From IMG/VR virus record IMGVR_UViG_3300023170_000183, positions 1 to 23,028 of that record: 23,028 nucleotides of DNA; one strand, given 5' to 3'. Below the pieces are notes generated by a model, which ran no database searches, was not told the origin of the DNA, and saw only the letters and a list, made by a program, of their open reading frames with translations. Below, in pieces: positions 12,284-20,114 of the stretch; within the stretch, counting starts at the first letter, position 1; every line of letters begins with the position of its first letter. The stretch is from a virus. The position numbers were made by a program, and so were the translations under genes.

Positions 12284-13151
12284 CTTCAATAACGTCTCTT
12301 ATCCAGGATTTAAACATTTCCCCGTCTTCTGTCACACAAATTAAGTGGTTTGCTCCGCGCCTAATAATCTCTCCGACCTGCCCATTATTATTCTCTACCC
12401 TGGCACCAATCTTCAAAATATCACCATCGACATACTGTTCACGAACTGTTCTTTCTTCTACAGGGATATAATTAATAGAAGAGAAGTTGTAGAGATCGCC
12501 GTTATACTTACTAACAAGTTCTTCGGTTTGATTTGCTCTACTTTGTCGGACAACAATATTAATATTGGTGTGTCCCATTTCATTAAATGTTTGCAGAACA
12601 TCAAAAATAGTTTCTGCGTCCTTATCATCAATAATACTTTCCGCAAACTCAGGATATGCTTCCTTTAAAGATTGGATGTCTGCACTCCTGCTAGGAAATA
12701 CAAAATATTGTCCGCCAACATTTTCTAATGTAGCAAACATATTCTCTGCAACTGAAGCATCGTCAAATCTATCAAATGCAACGGTCAGCGCACGACCACC
12801 TTCTGCAGGAGGATTTACAGTTGCTCCACTACCTGCTGCACGACCCGATTGCTTTTGTGCGACATCAGCGGTTGTTACTGATGGTCCGCTTCTTCTTGCA
12901 TCAGTAGAATCACTGCTTGCTCTCTGATCAATTTGAGGTTCTACTGCTTGACCTTCAGGAGAACCTTGATCTGCGGACTTATTTTTTTGCCCGTCAAAAA
13001 ATACCAGTTTACCTTTGATTGTTTTCGCTTTCAAAGCACCCTGTTTGTCATACCAATCCCCATGTCCATCCCCCACAAGTCCCAGTCTCTTTGCCTGCTG
13101 GGATGCGGAGGTGGTTTTTGCCTCAGTAACAAACTGACTAAAATTTTTCAT
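12279..13151 (-). CDS. Putative internal head protein with capsid-targeting-like N-terminus, 290 aa
   Basis: Begins MKNFSQFVTEAKTTSASQQA, a close match in pattern to the T4 capsid-targeting sequence MKTYQEFIAEA, with a VTE|A site near the prohead protease consensus. Next comes a short module (KRLGLVGDGHGDWYDKQG, then FFDG) seen in cyanophage proteins. A Ser/Gly/Ala-rich linker (about 55-125) follows, then an alpha/beta middle domain (about 125-220). The C-terminal module (GARVENNNGQVGEIIRRGAN, then MFKSWIRDVIEV) looks like an SH3/KOW-type small barrel, also common in these phages. The start is fixed by an ATGA overlap with the previous gene. It probably is packaged in the head; function inside is unknown. 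Confidence 0.75.
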   Translation of the reverse strand: MKNFSQFVTEAKTTSASQQAKRLGLVGDGHGDWYDKQGALKAKTIKGKLVFFDGQKNKSADQGSPEGQAVEPQIDQRASSDSTDARRSGPSVTTADVAQKQSGRAAGSGATVNPPAEGGRALTVAFDRFDDASVAENMFATLENVGGQYFVFPSRSADIQSLKEAYPEFAESIIDDKDAETIFDVLQTFNEMGHTNINIVVRQSRANQTEELVSKYNGDLYNFSSINYIPVEERTVREQYVDGDILKIGARVENNNGQVGEIIRRGANHLICVTEDGEMFKSWIRDVIEV

Positions 13152-13369
13152 GTATCAAGTTGAGCGAGAATATCGTCTTGGTGGTCCATAATGTACTTAA
13201 GACCTAGTGTCCTAAGTCTAGTGTATTTTGTCTTGTCTTCCTTATATTTATCTAGGGAAGATACGTAGAACTGTGCAAAATGCTGTATGCGCTTGGATTT
13301 TAGCATTTTACGCATATTTTTCATGCGATTTCGATACTTCGCAATAAAGAGGCCAATAATCTCTTCCAT
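13148..13369 (-). CDS. Small basic protein, 73 aa
   Basis: Starts MEEIIGLFIAKYRNRMKNMR and continues KMLKSKRIQHFAQFYVSSLD, ending DILAQLDT. Strongly basic in the middle and probably helical, with no known family. The ATG immediately follows a hairpin and T7 run, and the only ribosome-binding-like sequence (AAGGGG) lies in the hairpin's 3' arm, so translation should depend on late transcripts that start inside the hairpin. Its stop overlaps the next gene's ATG (ATGA). Confidence 0.72.
   Translation of the reverse strand: MEEIIGLFIAKYRNRMKNMRKMLKSKRIQHFAQFYVSSLDKYKEDKTKYTRLRTLGLKYIMDHQDDILAQLDT
13245..13252 (-). promoter_or_regulatory. Possible late promoter, GATAAATA, inside coding sequence
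   Basis: Seven of eight matches to the late box, about 94 nt before the ATG at 13151 and within the codons Asp-Lys-Tyr of the upstream gene. Distance and location make it less certain than the others. Confidence 0.28.
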
Positions 13370-13391
13370 AAAAAAATCCCCTTACGGGGAT
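13370..13391 (-). terminator. Terminator/RBS hairpin with GUAA loop and T7 run
   Basis: On the minus strand ATCCCC pairs with GGGGAT around a GTAA tetraloop, followed by seven T and the ATG at 13369. It could end read-through from the replication cluster (mazG side) and hide the AAGGGG ribosome site. It has the same loop, T-run length and placement as the element at 3295-3322. Confidence 0.78.
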
Positions 13392-13398
13392 ATTTATT
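13391..13398 (-). promoter_or_regulatory. Late promoter, AATAAATA, abutting the hairpin
   Basis: Seven of eight matches to the late box, 21 nt before the ATG at 13369, overlapping the upstream gene's stop (CAG TAA TAA). The predicted start is inside the GTAA loop, so late RNA lacks the hairpin's 5' arm. Confidence 0.7.
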
Positions 13399-13618
13399 AC
13401 TGTTCAACTGTAGTTTTTTTATTGAACCCAAAGGGTAGTGCTTCCATTTCTTTTTCAGCACGAATCTTATGCGCCAAGGTACAGACAGTTTCCATTACTT
13501 TAAGTGTGTCCTCAATAGTTGCCTCTACAGGCATTTGGTTGCGGATTAGATCAAAGATAGGAAAGAACTGCTCACAAGCAACTTCTGTCTCCTCAACTGT
13601 CAGTGGTTTCTTATTCAT
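13397..13618 (-). CDS. Hypothetical protein downstream of mazG, 73 aa
   Basis: Starts MNKKPLTVEETEVACEQFFP, helical, two Cys, ends FGFNKKTTVEQ. No recognised domain. It follows mazG with a TAATG overlap and is the last gene before the hairpin at 13370-13391, so it closes this early/middle transcription unit. Confidence 0.75.
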   Translation of the reverse strand: MNKKPLTVEETEVACEQFFPIFDLIRNQMPVEATIEDTLKVMETVCTLAHKIRAEKEMEALPFGFNKKTTVEQ

Positions 13619-14022
13619 TATAGATCACCTTCTGCACGGTTTTCAGAATAGTAAATGTCAAATGCGCCACCAGGATAACGTGCTTCAAGTTTCTTGACGT
13701 TACGTGCAATCACATCATCGAAAGAAACATTGAGTGCCATGCAGGCTTGAGCAACGTACCACATAATATCACCGAGTTCAATAATAAGATGCTCACGGTT
13801 ATCGTCGTTCCAAGGTTTTCCTTGGAAAACCATCTTCTTGATGATTTCAAGAAACTCGCCACCCTCAGCATTAATACCAACACCCGCAGTAAGAAGTCGC
13901 TCAATATTGGCACCCTTCTCATCAAGGGCAACAAGGCGGTCGGAAAGTGCGAGAAAATCAGTAGAGGCGTCGCTAGTAACCGCGTCAACAAACTTTTGAT
14001 AGCGTTCAAATTCAATAGTCAT
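13618..14022 (-). CDS. mazG: MazG-like nucleotide pyrophosphohydrolase
   Basis: A 134-residue all-alpha NTP pyrophosphatase. The metal-binding pattern is visible as Glu53/Glu56 in NAEGGEFLEIIKK, with Glu82 and Asp85 in IELGDIMWYV, the usual two-helix EExxE/ExxD arrangement. Cyanophage MazG has been proposed to act on host (p)ppGpp or on odd nucleotides such as dGTP/dCTP; which substrate applies here cannot be told from sequence. The extra N-terminal 45 residues are typical of the phage form. Start and stop overlap the neighbours (ATGA and TAATG). Confidence 0.92.
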   Translation of the reverse strand: MTIEFERYQKFVDAVTSDASTDFLALSDRLVALDEKGANIERLLTAGVGINAEGGEFLEIIKKMVFQGKPWNDDNREHLIIELGDIMWYVAQACMALNVSFDDVIARNVKKLEARYPGGAFDIYYSENRAEGDL

Positions 14023-14822
14023 CGAAAATTGGGGATAGTCAAGTAAAAAATTTCACGCAGTTTTTCATACTGCTGCTGAACTTCTGGGTTTGAATCAATC
14101 AGATTATATGATTCTGAAGGATTTAACATAGTTACAAAGGAAAATCTATCATCTTCAAGATATGAAGTTGGAGGAATATAAGGATTGTGAAATAGCATTC
14201 CTGAGTAAACAAAGAAACTGTTGTACTTGTGCTCAAGTACATAATCCAATTTCCACTCATCTATACTATCATACTGCTCCCAATCCGTCAACACTTTACT
14301 TTCAGTCAATCTAAGAATCTTGTTCTTATCAAAAGTATTCAAGTGATGCATTGATGGATATGGTTCTGGTTTTGTGCCATCATCGAATGACCAAAATCCA
14401 GTACCGCCGTGACACGTTTCACTTAGAAAAATATTTGCTGCAAGAAAATTATGCCCTAATCCATCCGTATGAGGCCACTTACTTCTTTCAGAAACTTTCA
14501 TATCTCCGTTCATACAATTTGTATAAACGCTATGAATACCAAAAGCATCTACACCAAAGATAGAACTAAGATATTCAGAAATAAAATCGCCCATCTTCAA
14601 TGGTAAGAGGGCAGATTTCCCAGGTCTTGAAAACCCAGTAGAATCAATTTTATTTTGCCAGTGTGCCTGTGCTAATAGAAACTCTTTGAAATCATCTGGT
14701 CTTGAAAGAAAATTTTCAACTACAAAAAAGGCGCGACCCTTTTCAACCCTAACTTCAATCTGAGCATCAGGATTAATTTTTGTTATTTCAGCGTAATGCT
14801 TATCTGCACTTTCTAATCTCAA
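14019..14822 (-). CDS. 2OG-Fe(II) oxygenase-like protein (DUF6445 type), 267 aa
   Basis: The iron and 2-oxoglutarate ligands of this superfamily are apparent: His118 and Asp120 in KWPHTDGLGHNF, a distal His212 in SGMLFHNPYIPP, and Arg226 in DDRFSFVTML. Between them lies a typical beta-helix core (AANIFLSETCHGGTGFWSF). The pattern fits the DUF6445 group found in marine bacteria and phages, whose substrate is unknown. It sits between helicase and mazG, with ATGA overlaps on both sides, so it is expressed with replication genes; a role in nucleotide, DNA or protein modification is only a guess. Confidence 0.78.
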   Translation of the reverse strand: MRLESADKHYAEITKINPDAQIEVRVEKGRAFFVVENFLSRPDDFKEFLLAQAHWQNKIDSTGFSRPGKSALLPLKMGDFISEYLSSIFGVDAFGIHSVYTNCMNGDMKVSERSKWPHTDGLGHNFLAANIFLSETCHGGTGFWSFDDGTKPEPYPSMHHLNTFDKNKILRLTESKVLTDWEQYDSIDEWKLDYVLEHKYNSFFVYSGMLFHNPYIPPTSYLEDDRFSFVTMLNPSESYNLIDSNPEVQQQYEKLREIFYLTIPNFR

Positions 14823-16204
14823 AATTTAAATCCCTCAAATGTTTTCTTCTGTGGTTTATCTTGATTATGTTCATATTCTTCCTCTGCCTGACCACTATCA
14901 AGAATATCTTTTTGGGCAGACTGTTCAACATCATACAACCTCATCTTCGCTCTGTCAACCCCCACAATAAACCTTTTGTTCATGTTGAGATCGTTATAGC
15001 GATTCTTCAACTGCTTCACCATAATTTGTCCAAGCCCTTCAAGTTCATCTGTAGAAATAAGGGCAAACATAAGATCAGCAGTAGCAGGGAGACCAAAGGA
15101 CTCACTAGTGTCAGTAAGGTCAACGTCACTGCTACTATAACCAGAGCGAGTGGTCTGCGTGGCAGAAACGATAGGGACGTTTGTCTCAACAGCCAACCCT
15201 CGAAGTTCCTCTGCAATCGCTTTGATATAAGAATATGAATTGACAGAAAGGTTTGACTTATAGCGGGAGGAAGCACATATATTAAGGTAATCAACGAAAA
15301 TAATATCAGGTCTAAATGATTTCTTAAGTGCCAGTTCATTTAAGAGTGCCTTGAAGTGTCCAGCGTGTGCTGATGCAGTTGGATACTCTTTAATGATAAG
15401 TTTACCCTTGGTACGGTCAGCAAGTTTAGCAAGTTTTGTGTCAAAACTCTTTTTGGGTAATTCACGCACATCCTGAATATTGACATTAAGGAGGTTTGCA
15501 TCAATTCTCTCTGCAATCTTTTCCTCTGCCATCTCAAGCGTGATGTAGAGTACATTACTTCCCGCCAAGAGGATGGAAGAAGCCACATGGCACATGAACA
15601 AAGACTTACCGACACCTGTACCAGCAAGAGCGACATTAAGAGTCTTATTGGATATACCACCATTTGTAATTTTGTTGAAATATTCAAGATCGAAAGGAAC
15701 TTTAGTTTCAACTTTGTGGTATAACTCATATCGGTGTTGAGCATCATCAATGTAATCGTGACCAATGTGATTATCAAAAGATACCGACAGTGCTTCAGTT
15801 AGAATTGATGGAATAGAATCTCTCGATTTCTTATCATCTCCACCATCAGCAACACTGACTGCTTCCATCAGAGCAAGATAAATCGCACGATCCTTACACC
15901 ACTTCTCAGTGTTATCAGTCAACCATGTGATATCGTGATCTGTTTCAACAATATTACTTATAAGTTCTTTTACTTGCTGATATTCATTGTCAGACAAGTC
16001 ATTTCGATTGTCTACCTCAATTGCCAATGCGCCTTTTGCGGGCATTTTATTGTAGGAAATGATGAATTTAGAAATCTCATCAAATACAATCTTCTCTGCC
16101 CTAGTCTCAAAATATTCTGGTTTAATGAATGGGAGTACCTTGCGAGAGTACTCGTCATTAGTCGCCAGATTACTGAGAATTAATTTCGTCAGAGTTTCTT
16201 CCAT
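14819..16204 (-). CDS. 41: Replicative DNA helicase, T4 gp41-like (DnaB family)
   Basis: Hexameric 5'-3' helicase that unwinds at the fork and partners with primase gp61. From the ATG at 16204 (MEETLTKLILSNLATNDEYS) it has 461 residues. An N-terminal helical domain (1-100) precedes the RecA-like motor: Walker A AGTGVGKS (Lys200), LEMAEEKIAERID, Walker B IIFVDYLNI (Asp305), then SATQTTRSGY. T4 gp41 is 475 residues. Two ATGs further upstream (16219 and 16231) and a TTG at 16234 are in frame, but 16204 best fits the family start; it overlaps uvsX by 35 bases. No Shine-Dalgarno is visible for any of them. Confidence 0.95.
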   Translation of the reverse strand: MEETLTKLILSNLATNDEYSRKVLPFIKPEYFETRAEKIVFDEISKFIISYNKMPAKGALAIEVDNRNDLSDNEYQQVKELISNIVETDHDITWLTDNTEKWCKDRAIYLALMEAVSVADGGDDKKSRDSIPSILTEALSVSFDNHIGHDYIDDAQHRYELYHKVETKVPFDLEYFNKITNGGISNKTLNVALAGTGVGKSLFMCHVASSILLAGSNVLYITLEMAEEKIAERIDANLLNVNIQDVRELPKKSFDTKLAKLADRTKGKLIIKEYPTASAHAGHFKALLNELALKKSFRPDIIFVDYLNICASSRYKSNLSVNSYSYIKAIAEELRGLAVETNVPIVSATQTTRSGYSSSDVDLTDTSESFGLPATADLMFALISTDELEGLGQIMVKQLKNRYNDLNMNKRFIVGVDRAKMRLYDVEQSAQKDILDSGQAEEEYEHNQDKPQKKTFEGFKF

Positions 16205-17198
16205 AACTAAAGTTTGCATTGGCGATTTCATCAAGTGCTTGCATCACCTCAGGGGTGAAGTATTTTTCAGGTTCTTTAAGAATCTGTTTGGCATAGACTT
16301 TTTTGCCATCAAACTCGTACCGTCCTGCGACATTCTTCCAGATACCGCCCAGTTCACCGAGTTCAAGAAGACCGTAATAACGATCAAGACCACGCTCGTC
16401 GTAAAACAAACGTACTTCCACATCTTTGTTCTCCCTGCTTAGACGCGACTTAGCAGTCTTAGCTTTGATAACATTGCCGACCACTTCTGTTCCATCTTTT
16501 TCTTTCTTTTTGCTGAGATAAATGATCGTAGATGCTGCGTACTTGAGTCCGCTGCCTCCCCCCATTTCTTTAGTTGGTACATAAGATCCGATAACATCAT
16601 AGGTGTGATTGGTAACAATCATTGGAATGTTTGCTTGACCCAACTTGAGAGTGAGCATACGGAACGCACCCTTGACCAACTGAGATTTGGTCATGTCACG
16701 AACTTGCTTGTCGTTTAGTGCATCGGTGATCTCTTTCTCTGTAGAAAGCATACCCAGTGAGTCTAGCACAAACATACAAGGTTTGCGATCTTCTACGGGT
16801 TTCTTAAGGTAGATGTCTACTGCCTTAAGTGCTTTACTGCGAAAATCTTCAACAGTAACAACGTTGGTAACTGCTACTCTATTTAAGTCAAGTCCACGAC
16901 TTTCTAAGAGTGATCTATTGACAGCTGCTTCAGTATCAAAATAGAGACAAAAACCATCGGGATTGGAATCGAGAAAATTCTTAACAACGGCGAGACTGAA
17001 GAAAGTCTTTCCAGTAGAAGACTCTCCAGCAATAGCAGTAATCTTATTCCCAGATACACCACCAAATATGCTACCTGAAACCAGTGCATTAAAAATGTAC
17101 GAACCTGTATCGACAAATGTCTCAGTCTCATCAATATCTGATGCGAGTTGGGTGTATTCATCACCAATTTCTTTTACAATTTCTTTCAGAAAGTCCAT
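16170..17198 (-). CDS. uvsX: Recombinase UvsX (RecA/Rad51 family)
   Basis: Forms filaments on single-stranded DNA for strand exchange, recombination-dependent replication and repair. The 342-residue protein has Walker A GESSTGKT (Lys64), Walker B CMFVLDSLGML (Asp146), a Tyr/Phe-rich subunit interface (SIFGGVSGNKITAIAG), and a KEMGGGSGLKYAAS segment in the DNA-binding loop region. It lacks the long C-terminal tail of bacterial RecA. The ATG overlaps the stop of the preceding 54-aa gene (TAATG). Confidence 0.95.
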   Translation of the reverse strand: MDFLKEIVKEIGDEYTQLASDIDETETFVDTGSYIFNALVSGSIFGGVSGNKITAIAGESSTGKTFFSLAVVKNFLDSNPDGFCLYFDTEAAVNRSLLESRGLDLNRVAVTNVVTVEDFRSKALKAVDIYLKKPVEDRKPCMFVLDSLGMLSTEKEITDALNDKQVRDMTKSQLVKGAFRMLTLKLGQANIPMIVTNHTYDVIGSYVPTKEMGGGSGLKYAASTIIYLSKKKEKDGTEVVGNVIKAKTAKSRLSRENKDVEVRLFYDERGLDRYYGLLELGELGGIWKNVAGRYEFDGKKVYAKQILKEPEKYFTPEVMQALDEIANANFSYGRNSDEINSQ

Positions 17199-17362
17199 TA
17201 GGCAACCATCCCGTATTGTTCACGAAGAATTTTTTTATAAGGCAGATCCTGCTCACGCAGTTCCTTTACAAGTTTGAGTTTTTGATATAGCGCAGTATCA
17301 CCTCCAAGAGACATTGCTTTCACAATAGTATTAAGTTCGTTATCATTAATAGGCAGATCCAT
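17198..17362 (-). CDS. Small protein between polymerase and uvsX, 54 aa
   Basis: Read from the ATG at 17362 (MDLPINDNELNTIVKAMSLG), which shares one base with the polymerase stop (TGATG); the frame also extends 15 codons upstream into gp43, but the overlap argues against that. The protein is helical (DTALYQKLKLVKELREQDLP) and ends REQYGMVA. Genes of this type occur between polymerase and uvsX in cyanophages. No domain recognised; co-expression with replication and recombination genes is clear. Confidence 0.78.
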   Translation of the reverse strand: MDLPINDNELNTIVKAMSLGGDTALYQKLKLVKELREQDLPYKKILREQYGMVA

Positions 17363-19854
17363 CAGATAAAAAATGACTCCAAGGTAATTGTTTTTTTGTG
17401 TGACCACCCAATAGACTCTAGGATGATCTTTAGAGGTTCCAAAAATGATTTGTCAAACTGCAAATCATAATCAATGTAATCATTCAGTCCCAACTCTACA
17501 GGAAACTCCGAAATGAAGGAGATTACGTTCTCCCCGATGGGATTGGGTTTCTTGAGATAACAGAACTTGATCTTTTCCCCGTTCTGTATGACGGGATATT
17601 TATGGTCAATCTTTCGTTCTTTAATGTAGTGGTTATAGAGCACAGATCCTCTAGAGTGAATCGGCGTGCCTTTGGCGTAAATAGTTTCTCTTGATTTGTA
17701 CTTGTCTACATTGCTAACACTACGGGGGAACGAAATTTCTTCTGGACCAAGTTTTTTAAAGTCCTTCCGCCATTGATCGATGAAGGCAATAATGTCATCC
17801 TCAGTTTGGGTGAGAATGATTTTGATACCTTCCTTAATTTTAGCACGACAAACTGCTGGTGTCGAGGACTTGACTGCCTCAATACCCATCATCTTTAGTT
17901 TGGGAGTTTTATAAGCAACACCCTCACTGTTCCAAACATTAAGGATGTATCGCTTCTTACCAGTCCAAATGCCACGGTCAGCGATATTCTCACGCTTCAT
18001 GAACATCTTCTGTTCATAGGCGTTTAGGTATGATGCCAATTCTTCGTAGCAACGATCAATATATTTTTCAAGTTCCACCTTACACACCTTGTCAAGGAAA
18101 CTAATGATGCTCTCATTAGTTTTCTCTCGCTTTTCGTATACACGGTCAACCAAAGGACCCATGTTAAGATAAACAGAGTCAGTGTCAACAGCAATAACAT
18201 AATCATCATCAGTCTTGAGCAACTTATTTAGATACTCGTTAATTTTATTTTCAATCCAACGGATCGAAACTTGACCAGACAAAGTGATTGCTTCAGCGTT
18301 TGCCAACTTGTAGTATCTAAAATACTGATTACCAATAGCACCATAAGCAGAGTTTAGTTGAATCTTTCTCGCCATCTGCATGTTATTGCACCGAGAAATC
18401 TCTTTCTTCAGATCCTCTGACGGATTGTCTTCATACTTCTGCTTTGCCTCAAGCATCTTCTTTTTGTAGATCACACGATCACTGTAGATTTTGTCCATGA
18501 GTTCTGGCAAAAATCCACGTTTATTTTTACTGTACATTGCACCATTGGCACATACAGCAAACTCAGAATCTACCTCAAGTTCTTTCTTAAGGATTCGATC
18601 AACACTCGCGTTTGGGTATCTATTTTCCTGTAGTGTCTCTGGTGAGATATTGTACTGCATAATGAGGTGAGGATAGAGACTGTTAAGGTCAAAATTAACA
18701 ACCCAATCATACTTTCCAGGAATCGGTTCCTTGACGTATGCTCCTGCGTACTTTTCATCTTTAGTAGAGGTAACCTTAGGAGGAATAACGATGTTTCTCT
18801 TTTTCAGATAGTTATAAATGATAGTATCCCACATGCGAACTTGAGAAAATACATCCCCAAAGTTCACCTTGGCATCATATGCAAGCGTGACTGCAAGTTC
18901 GATGAGTTTCATCTTGTCTTCCAGACGGTCAACAATCTCAACGTCAACGATGTTGTAATCTACAAACTTTTCCCAACCATTGCGATAAAAGTCTTTAAAG
19001 GTATCAAACTCAGAGTGATCTAGTTTTCTCTGATCAAGTTCCACAAATGCAATGTGGTCTAGGCGATAACTCTCTTGGTTGGTATAGGTGAATTTTTTGT
19101 ACAGGTCAAGATAGTCAAGTGACGTTACACCACCGATGTCATAAGTAATGTGCTCACGTCCCATGATAGTGACTTTATCTTCGGTCACTAGTCCCCATGG
19201 AGATATGCGCTTCATCAACTTCTCACCCAGAACCCTCTCTAGGCGACGAACAACATAAGGAATATCGTACAGGTTGCTATTCCAACCAGTAATAACTTCG
19301 GGAGTATTCTCCTCAATCATCCACCAGTTGATGAAATCATTCAAGAGATCATACTCGTTGTTAAATTCCTTGTAGAAGTGGTTCTCTTTTTTAATCTTAT
19401 ATGGACCCTTACCCCATGTGATAATCTCCTTGGTGGTGTAATCCTGTAGCGTAATCAACAGAATCTCTTCTGCTGCAGAATGCACATCAGGAAATCCATA
19501 CTCGGATTCTACTTCGATGTCAATTGTAACCAGTTTGATTTTGTTGATGTCAAACTTAATCTCATCTTCGGTGTAATTGTCCGAGATGTACTGGTAGATA
19601 AACTTTTCATTACCATAGATAGGAAAGTTCTCAACCTCTGCATACTGCTGCATGAAGTTTCTACAGTCCTTTACCCCACCAGGTTTGATGGGTTCAACGT
19701 AGTTACCTTCCAGAGTCTTGTAGTATGTCTCTTTTTTGGATGGTACAAAAAGAGTTGGTTGGTATTTTTCTCGCACCATGAAGTGACGACCATCGTCGTA
19801 ACCACGAACAAGAAACTGATTACCAACCATTTGAACGTTGGTGTAAAACTTCAT
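17362..19854 (-). CDS. 43: DNA polymerase, family B, T4 gp43-like
   Basis: Replicative polymerase with proofreading. It has 830 residues, against 898 in T4. Exonuclease motifs: Exo I TIDIEVE with Asp112/Glu114 (identical numbering to T4), Exo II TGWNSNLYDIPY (Asp197) and Exo III DYNIVDVEIVD (Asp304). Polymerase motifs: A, DLNSLYP (Asp389); B, KIQLNSAYGAIGN (Lys497, Tyr504); C, VDTDS (Asp557, Asp559). All catalytic residues are present. The ATG overlaps the stop of the Sm-like gene (ATGA). The C-terminus (KTITLESFFI) resembles a clamp-binding peptide. In T4, RegA and gp43 itself repress gp43 translation; no operator was identified here. Confidence 0.97.
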   Translation of the reverse strand: MKFYTNVQMVGNQFLVRGYDDGRHFMVREKYQPTLFVPSKKETYYKTLEGNYVEPIKPGGVKDCRNFMQQYAEVENFPIYGNEKFIYQYISDNYTEDEIKFDINKIKLVTIDIEVESEYGFPDVHSAAEEILLITLQDYTTKEIITWGKGPYKIKKENHFYKEFNNEYDLLNDFINWWMIEENTPEVITGWNSNLYDIPYVVRRLERVLGEKLMKRISPWGLVTEDKVTIMGREHITYDIGGVTSLDYLDLYKKFTYTNQESYRLDHIAFVELDQRKLDHSEFDTFKDFYRNGWEKFVDYNIVDVEIVDRLEDKMKLIELAVTLAYDAKVNFGDVFSQVRMWDTIIYNYLKKRNIVIPPKVTSTKDEKYAGAYVKEPIPGKYDWVVNFDLNSLYPHLIMQYNISPETLQENRYPNASVDRILKKELEVDSEFAVCANGAMYSKNKRGFLPELMDKIYSDRVIYKKKMLEAKQKYEDNPSEDLKKEISRCNNMQMARKIQLNSAYGAIGNQYFRYYKLANAEAITLSGQVSIRWIENKINEYLNKLLKTDDDYVIAVDTDSVYLNMGPLVDRVYEKREKTNESIISFLDKVCKVELEKYIDRCYEELASYLNAYEQKMFMKRENIADRGIWTGKKRYILNVWNSEGVAYKTPKLKMMGIEAVKSSTPAVCRAKIKEGIKIILTQTEDDIIAFIDQWRKDFKKLGPEEISFPRSVSNVDKYKSRETIYAKGTPIHSRGSVLYNHYIKERKIDHKYPVIQNGEKIKFCYLKKPNPIGENVISFISEFPVELGLNDYIDYDLQFDKSFLEPLKIILESIGWSHKKTITLESFFI

Positions 19855-20114
19855 TCAGCAGTCAGTTCTTGGAATTTCTGGATCAGTTCTTTGGTCGGTT
19901 CGACAATAGTCAAGATGCTGTCAGAGTGAATTACTGCGGTTCTCTGACTAGTAAATTCAGGCCATGGTTGTAGTACGTTCCACTTGCCGTCTACGTTCTG
20001 CGTCAAGGTAAACGGATTCGTTAGTTTGCAATCAGGTTCACCAAGTTCAGAACCAATATCTTCAATACTGGCAACCAAAATGATTCCCAACTTCAACATC
20101 AAAATTTTGATCAT
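19851..20114 (-). CDS. Sm/Hfq-like small protein, 87 aa
   Basis: Predicted small beta barrel: strands at LKLGIILVASIEDIGS, a PDCKLTNPF loop, QNVDGKWNVLQPW and SDSILTIVEPTKEL, then a short helix. This matches my memory of an Sm-like protein of cyanophage origin with a solved structure, which would make RNA binding possible, but the link is from pattern alone. The ATG at 20114 overlaps the upstream stop (ATGA); an internal ATG at 20099 (MLKLGI) would fit the domain boundary as well. Its stop overlaps the gp43 ATG, so it is co-translated with the polymerase. Confidence 0.72.
   Translation of the reverse strand: MIKILMLKLGIILVASIEDIGSELGEPDCKLTNPFTLTQNVDGKWNVLQPWPEFTSQRTAVIHSDSILTIVEPTKELIQKFQELTAE

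Noticed and set aside
17597-17603. ATAAATA late-box match inside the polymerase gene
   Set aside because: Within coding sequence and about 235 nt from the next gene start, so treated as chance.
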